Shown here piece after piece: positions 5,522 to 5,649 of a stretch of 5,649 nucleotides of DNA. The stretch is from Bacillota bacterium. Its GTDB lineage: Bacteria > Bacillota_I > Bacilli_A > Erysipelotrichales > Erysipelotrichaceae. The position numbers and the translations under genes were made by a program. Where the stretch lies: the NCBI GenBank assembly GCA_023388035.1, contig JAEWGY010000050.1, positions 1 to 5,649 on the forward strand. Reading direction: 5' to 3'. Every line of letters starts with the position of its first letter. Position 1 is the stretch's first letter. Below the pieces are notes generated by a model. That model did no database searches. It worked only from the letters and a program-made list of their open reading frames with translations, and was not told the DNA's origin.

Positions 5522-5553
5522 AAATCTAGCCCCCGGCTAGATTTTTTCTTTTT
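5522..5553 (+). terminator. Intrinsic terminator of ptsH
   Basis: A perfect 10-bp stem (5522-5531 AAATCTAGCC with 5535-5544 GGCTAGATTT) closes on a CCC loop and runs into a T tract interrupted by one C, up to 5553. It starts 14 bases after the HPr stop codon. The GC-rich top of the stem stands out in this AT-rich DNA. Confidence 0.92.
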
Positions 5554-5558
5554 AAGCT

Positions 5559-5590
5559 AAAATAAAAAAATTTAATTTTTTTTATTTTTT
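5559..5590 (+). promoter_or_regulatory. A/T tract resembling an UP element
   Basis: These 32 bases contain no G or C. A run of seven A (5564-5570) and a run of eight T (5576-5583) lie just upstream of a near-consensus -35 at 5594. Such phased A and T tracts in this position can contact the alpha subunit of RNA polymerase. In DNA this AT-rich the tract could also be neutral. Confidence 0.4.
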
Positions 5591-5593
5591 CTA

Positions 5594-5622
5594 TTGACTA
5601 TGTATCTAATCCTTGGTATTAT
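5594..5622 (+). promoter_or_regulatory. Strong promoter of a transcript leaving the right edge
   Basis: TTGACT (5594-5599, 5 of 6) and TATTAT (5617-5622, 5 of 6) are separated by 17 bases. Transcription would start at about G5629. This is the best two-hexamer promoter of the window and it points out of it. Confidence 0.7.
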
Positions 5623-5628
5623 ATATAA

Positions 5629-5649
5629 GCACGTGCCAGAAAGGCAAGG
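5629..5649 (+). other. First bases of an unidentified transcript, GC-rich
   Basis: The 21 bases from the predicted start point to the edge contain 13 G or C, far above the surrounding DNA. They include the palindrome GCACGTGC (5629-5636) and a small hairpin TGCC-AGAAA-GGCA (5634-5646). No start codon is present. It may be the 5' end of a structured RNA or of an mRNA leader; I do not recognise a tRNA, rRNA, tmRNA, RNase P, SRP or riboswitch start. Confidence 0.35.

Noticed and set aside
5629..5649. Start of a tRNA gene
   Set aside because: Position 8 would be C instead of T, and the following bases do not form a D-stem pattern.

Overview
The window is strongly AT-rich bacterial DNA with standard stop codons: TGA ends rlmH, and the tryptophans I checked are TGG. 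Together with the htrA-rlmH gene pair, strong Shine-Dalgarno sites, an HPr carrying both His15 and Ser46, and catabolite-response-like operators, this points to a low-GC Firmicute or an Erysipelotrichia/RF39/Acholeplasma-like relative. It does not fit a Mycoplasma that reads UGA as Trp. The species cannot be named from the sequence.

Layout, left to right. (1) Bases 1-1311, plus strand: the 3' part of an HtrA-type serine protease gene with an intact His-Asp-Ser triad and a C-terminal PDZ-like domain. It overlaps rlmH (23S rRNA pseudouridine-1915 methyltransferase) by 8 bases. In many Firmicutes this pair ends the walRK (yycFG) cluster, often near the replication origin. (2) 1402-1426: a hairpin terminator shared by the convergent genes rlmH and bgl. 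(3) 1434-3716, minus strand: an RpiR-family regulator gene followed by a GH1 6-phospho-beta-glucosidase gene. The gap between them holds two copies of an 11-bp dyad (ATACAnTGTAT), the best candidate operator in the window. (4) 3717-3783: a compact divergent promoter region. (5) 3784-5169, plus strand: a sodium-coupled NSS/SNF-family amino-acid transporter with 11 likely membrane segments. (6) 5180-5553: ptsH (HPr) as a self-contained unit with its own promoter, a cre-like site over the -35, a strong ribosome site and a strong terminator. (7) 5559-5649: an A/T tract, a near-consensus promoter and the GC-rich first bases of a transcript that runs off the right edge, possibly a structured RNA.

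How the parts may work together. The glucosidase would hydrolyse phospho-beta-glucosides brought in by a PTS permease that is not in this window. RpiR probably senses a sugar phosphate and controls the glucosidase gene through the paired dyads. HPr carries phosphate for PTS uptake and, when phosphorylated on Ser46, is the classical co-repressor of CcpA, which would act at the cre-like sites. The transporter and the htrA-rlmH pair have no evident metabolic link to the sugar genes.

I see no wholly new system. The most informative items are the operator/hairpin element between rpiR and bgl, the nearly leaderless divergent rpiR promoter, the altered sugar-phosphate motifs of the RpiR protein, the missing gate arginine of the transporter, and the unidentified transcript at the right edge.
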